Assembly (NCBI GenBank): GCA_017509255.1
Contig: JAFWQA010000010.1
Span: 1 to 64,000 of the forward strand
From: Clostridia bacterium
GTDB lineage: Bacteria > Bacillota > Clostridia > Christensenellales > Aristaeellaceae
Direction of reading: 5' to 3'
Length of the DNA stretch: 64,000 nucleotides
Below are positions 61,860 through 64,000 of this stretch, one piece after another. The position numbers were made by a program, and so were the translations under genes. Within the stretch, counting starts at the first letter, position 1, and every line of letters begins with the position of its first letter. The notes beneath the pieces were generated by a model that did not search any database, had not been told where the DNA came from, and was given only the letters and a program-made list of their open reading frames with translations.

Positions 61860-63022
61860 TGAATGCCGCGCTGCTGGAGGCCGTCCGGTATTTTACCCGG
61901 GAAACGGAGATCATGGATGCGCTGCATGTCGTCTGCGGCTGCGGCTGGCGGACGGAAAAGGCCTGGGACGGACGGGACGCAGGTGAGTCCGCGGTATATG
62001 ACCTGGCCAGCGTAACCAAGCTGTTTACCGGGCTTACAGCCATGCGGCTCCGGGAGGAGGGCGCGCTGGATTTCAGCCGGACGGTCACGGATTACGATCC
62101 GCGCTTCCGGAATCTGCGGGATGTAACGGTAGAGCAGCTGATGGCCTTCCAGGTCCAGGTGCAGACGGACGGGCGAATCGATGCGCAGCCGGACCGGGAA
62201 GCGGCGCTGAAAAGTCTGCTGAGGGCATTTCCCGTTCCGCATCCGGCAAAAAGGGCTTATTCGGATATTCCGGCGATGATCCTCAAATACGTCATGGAAA
62301 AGGCGGCCGGAGAGAGCTTTTTCAGCTGCGTCAGGAAATGCGTCCTGGAGCCGGCGGGCATGGCGGAGACCTGGGCAAAGGTTCCTGAGGAAAGAAAAAA
62401 AGACTGCCTGCTCTATGCGCCGGAATACCGCATTGAAAACGGCCGGCGGATCAGAAGGGACTCGCCGGACCGGGGGATCCCGCATGATCCGAAGGCGGAG
62501 ATGCTCCAGGGAGACACGGAGGACCTCTGCGGCCATGCCGGGCTTTTTTCCACTGCCGGGGATATGGAGCGGTTCTGCCGCGCTGTGCTGAGCGGGAAAG
62601 TCGTTTCTTCCGGCTCTCTGGCGGAGATGGCGGTCAACCGGACAGGGAAACGGCTGGAGGACGGCACCTGGACGCAGTTCCTGGGTTATCAGTGCTATCT
62701 GCATCATCCGGATCAGTATTTTTCGGAGATCCCGGTTTATATGTCCCCGTCCGCTTTCGGCATCGGCGGGTTTACGGGGAACCACGTCAGCATCGACCCC
62801 GGAACGGACCGGTTCAGCATTTTTCTCGGAAACCGGGTGCGGAACCGGCTGACCGTTATCCTTCCGAAGAGCGGGGAAGCTTGCACAGCCTGCGGCCTGC
62901 GGGCTGACGGAGTCGGAAGGATCCTCTGGGAGGACGGAAGCCTCCATGCCTCTTCCGTGAATTATGTCCATCAGAAGGATGAACATCTGCATAATGTGAT
63001 CGCTTCATTGTTTGATGAGTAG
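61859..63022 (+). CDS. serine hydrolase, class C beta-lactamase-like
   Basis: 387 aa, no signal peptide. Beta-lactamase/DD-peptidase-like fold: SVTK (Ser51-Lys54, SxxK nucleophile), YSD (134-136, usual YxN), and GIGGFTGN in place of KTG/HxG. GHAGLFSTAGDMERF is the common family segment. Could be an esterase or amidase acting in the cytoplasm. Start overlaps the stop of the kinase gene by one base (TAATG). Last gene of the zapA-to-hydrolase run, ended by a strong terminator. Confidence 0.85.
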   Translation: MNAALLEAVRYFTRETEIMDALHVVCGCGWRTEKAWDGRDAGESAVYDLASVTKLFTGLTAMRLREEGALDFSRTVTDYDPRFRNLRDVTVEQLMAFQVQVQTDGRIDAQPDREAALKSLLRAFPVPHPAKRAYSDIPAMILKYVMEKAAGESFFSCVRKCVLEPAGMAETWAKVPEERKKDCLLYAPEYRIENGRRIRRDSPDRGIPHDPKAEMLQGDTEDLCGHAGLFSTAGDMERFCRAVLSGKVVSSGSLAEMAVNRTGKRLEDGTWTQFLGYQCYLHHPDQYFSEIPVYMSPSAFGIGGFTGNHVSIDPGTDRFSIFLGNRVRNRLTVILPKSGEACTACGLRADGVGRILWEDGSLHASSVNYVHQKDEHLHNVIASLFDE

Positions 63023-63041
63023 GAAGAACAGGAAAAACCAG

Positions 63042-63076
63042 CACAGGCTGCGCCGGACGGCGCAGCCTGTGTTTTT
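63042..63076. terminator. bidirectional terminator
   Basis: 13-bp stem CACAGGCTGCGCC / GGCGCAGCCTGTG, loop GGAC, T5 on the right and A5 (63034-63038) near the left, so it serves both the hydrolase gene and the converging SDR gene, whose stop codon overlaps it. Confidence 0.93.
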
Positions 63077-63986
63077 ATCCGGGAACTTCCGTTTCCGGAA
63101 GCTCCCCCAGTGCCTGCAGCTGGCGCCGCAGGCCTGTCCGCAATGAGGTTTGCGGCACCCGGATCCCGGCTTCCCGAAGGGCGCTCAGGTCATAAACGCG
63201 GTGACAGAGATGCCCGGAGTATTCCGGATGCGCAGCCAGGTATCCCTCCTCGGGAACAGACTCAAAACGGACTGGACAGCCCAGCAGCTCGGCGAGGAGC
63301 TCATAGTAGCGGTGGTTTGTTACGACGTCCGGCCCGCCGATACAGAAAATGCGGTTTTCTGCAGCGGGCCGGGGAATGCAGTCCAGAATGGCGTCATTCA
63401 GGTCCCTGACGTAAACGGGCTGCAGCAGATAACTGCCGTCCCCGACCAGCCGCATCGGTTCGCCCGCGCGGATCCTGCCGGGAATGGCCCGTGAGCGGGT
63501 CTCCTCCGGGAAACAGCCGGCCAGGGAGCCTTCGCCAAAGATGTGCCCGGGGCGGAAAACGGTCCAGCGCACAGTGGTTTCCGCGGTCAGGAAGGCTTCT
63601 TCCATTCTGCGCTTGTCCGCGCCGTAGCCGTCCCCGGTCAGATAAATACCGTCTTCATTCTGGGGCACTTTTTTATAAGCGGGGTGATAAACGGAGTCGG
63701 TGGAGATAACGACCACCCTGTCTGTCACGGCGGGAAGGACTTCCAGATCGGTCAGCGCGTCTTCCGCGCTTCGGCAGATGCAGTCCACGGCGGCGTCGAA
63801 CCGCAGGCCCGCAAGGGCTGCTTTCAGCTCCGGAACGGAGTGCCGGTCCGCGGTCAACGCATGGACGTCCGTTCTCCGGGAACGCAGCCCCCGGGTAACG
63901 GTCCAGACTTCTCGTCCCTCCCGGACGGCCTGTTCCGCGAGCATTCCGCTGACAAATCCGGTCCCTCCGAGGATCAGCAGCTTCAA
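63075..63986 (-). CDS. NAD(P)-dependent epimerase/dehydratase (extended SDR)
   Basis: 303 aa. Rossmann motif GGTGFVSG (8-15), STDSVYHP and the catalytic YGADK (YxxxK). Atypical SDR similar to nucleotide-sugar epimerases or isoflavone-reductase-like proteins; substrate unknown. The probable start is TTG 63986 (LKLLILGGTG), with GGAG 10 nt upstream at the very edge of the window, so the upstream region cannot be examined. Confidence 0.8.
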   Translation of the reverse strand: MKLLILGGTGFVSGMLAEQAVREGREVWTVTRGLRSRRTDVHALTADRHSVPELKAALAGLRFDAAVDCICRSAEDALTDLEVLPAVTDRVVVISTDSVYHPAYKKVPQNEDGIYLTGDGYGADKRRMEEAFLTAETTVRWTVFRPGHIFGEGSLAGCFPEETRSRAIPGRIRAGEPMRLVGDGSYLLQPVYVRDLNDAILDCIPRPAAENRIFCIGGPDVVTNHRYYELLAELLGCPVRFESVPEEGYLAAHPEYSGHLCHRVYDLSALREAGIRVPQTSLRTGLRRQLQALGELPETEVPG

Positions 63987-64000
63987 GAATGGCCAGCTCC

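Overview
The window is a gene-dense chromosomal segment from what looks like an uncultured, GC-rich member of the Clostridia (Bacillota). Evidence: the SCIFF peptide with its radical-SAM/SPASM maturase, which is close to a Clostridia signature; the order secD-secF-recJ-rel-dtd-MBL hydrolase-hemZ; the zapA-U32 peptidase-mutS2 block; a CIRCE/HrcA operator; a T-box leader; Gram-positive Shine-Dalgarno sites (AGGAGG-like); and sigma-A promoters with almost invariable 17-bp spacers. Lower-rank placement is not supported by what I can read. No mobile element, prophage, CRISPR array, rRNA or tRNA gene was recognised, and base composition and codon style look even throughout.

Layout. 0-7 kb: a metallophosphoesterase, a Cys-cluster protein and an orphan DNA methyltransferase precede recA; htpG follows under a perfect CIRCE element, facing recO. 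7-13 kb: ECF sigma factor with a membrane partner, a cytoplasmic GH29 fucosidase, then the rpsF-ssb-rpsR operon and a MATE transporter. 13-22.7 kb: scfA (SCIFF peptide), scfB, a basic amino-acid decarboxylase, smc, a secreted protein that looks like a dead trypsin fold, and lysA. 22.8-31 kb: secreted SH3 and PIG-L proteins, murA with a J-domain/TPR protein, then a four-gene operon (phosphodiester glycosidase, YlmH-like S4 protein, DUF4037 nucleotidyltransferase-like protein, TPR protein) and a Nudix hydrolase. 31-41 kb: a short alaS, ftsY, Nudix, GNAT, glyQS, a TrpB2-type synthase behind a tryptophan T-box, and an ABC exporter pair. 41-52.5 kb: M18 aminopeptidase, secDF, recJ, rel, dtd, MBL hydrolase, hemZ and a divergent GNAT protein. 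52.6-64 kb: cyclophilin, then zapA-U32-mutS2-response regulator-histidine kinase-aroK-glutamate-kinase-like-serine hydrolase in one close-packed run, and an SDR protein cut near the window edge.

Most of the window is housekeeping: DNA repair (recA, recO, recJ, mutS2), chromosome structure (smc), protein export (secDF, ftsY), translation (alaS, glyQS, dtd, ribosomal proteins), stringent response (rel), cell wall (murA, lysA) and amino-acid supply (aroK, trpB2, lysA). The less ordinary material is the SCIFF locus, the truncated alanyl-tRNA synthetase, two enzyme folds with altered catalytic residues, the DUF4037/TPR pair, the kinase/hydrolase pair after aroK, and several well-defined regulatory sites (CIRCE, Trp T-box, a possible S6:S18 leader, operator-like palindromes on promoters). 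I did not find a clear-cut large unknown system; the best candidates are listed as findings.
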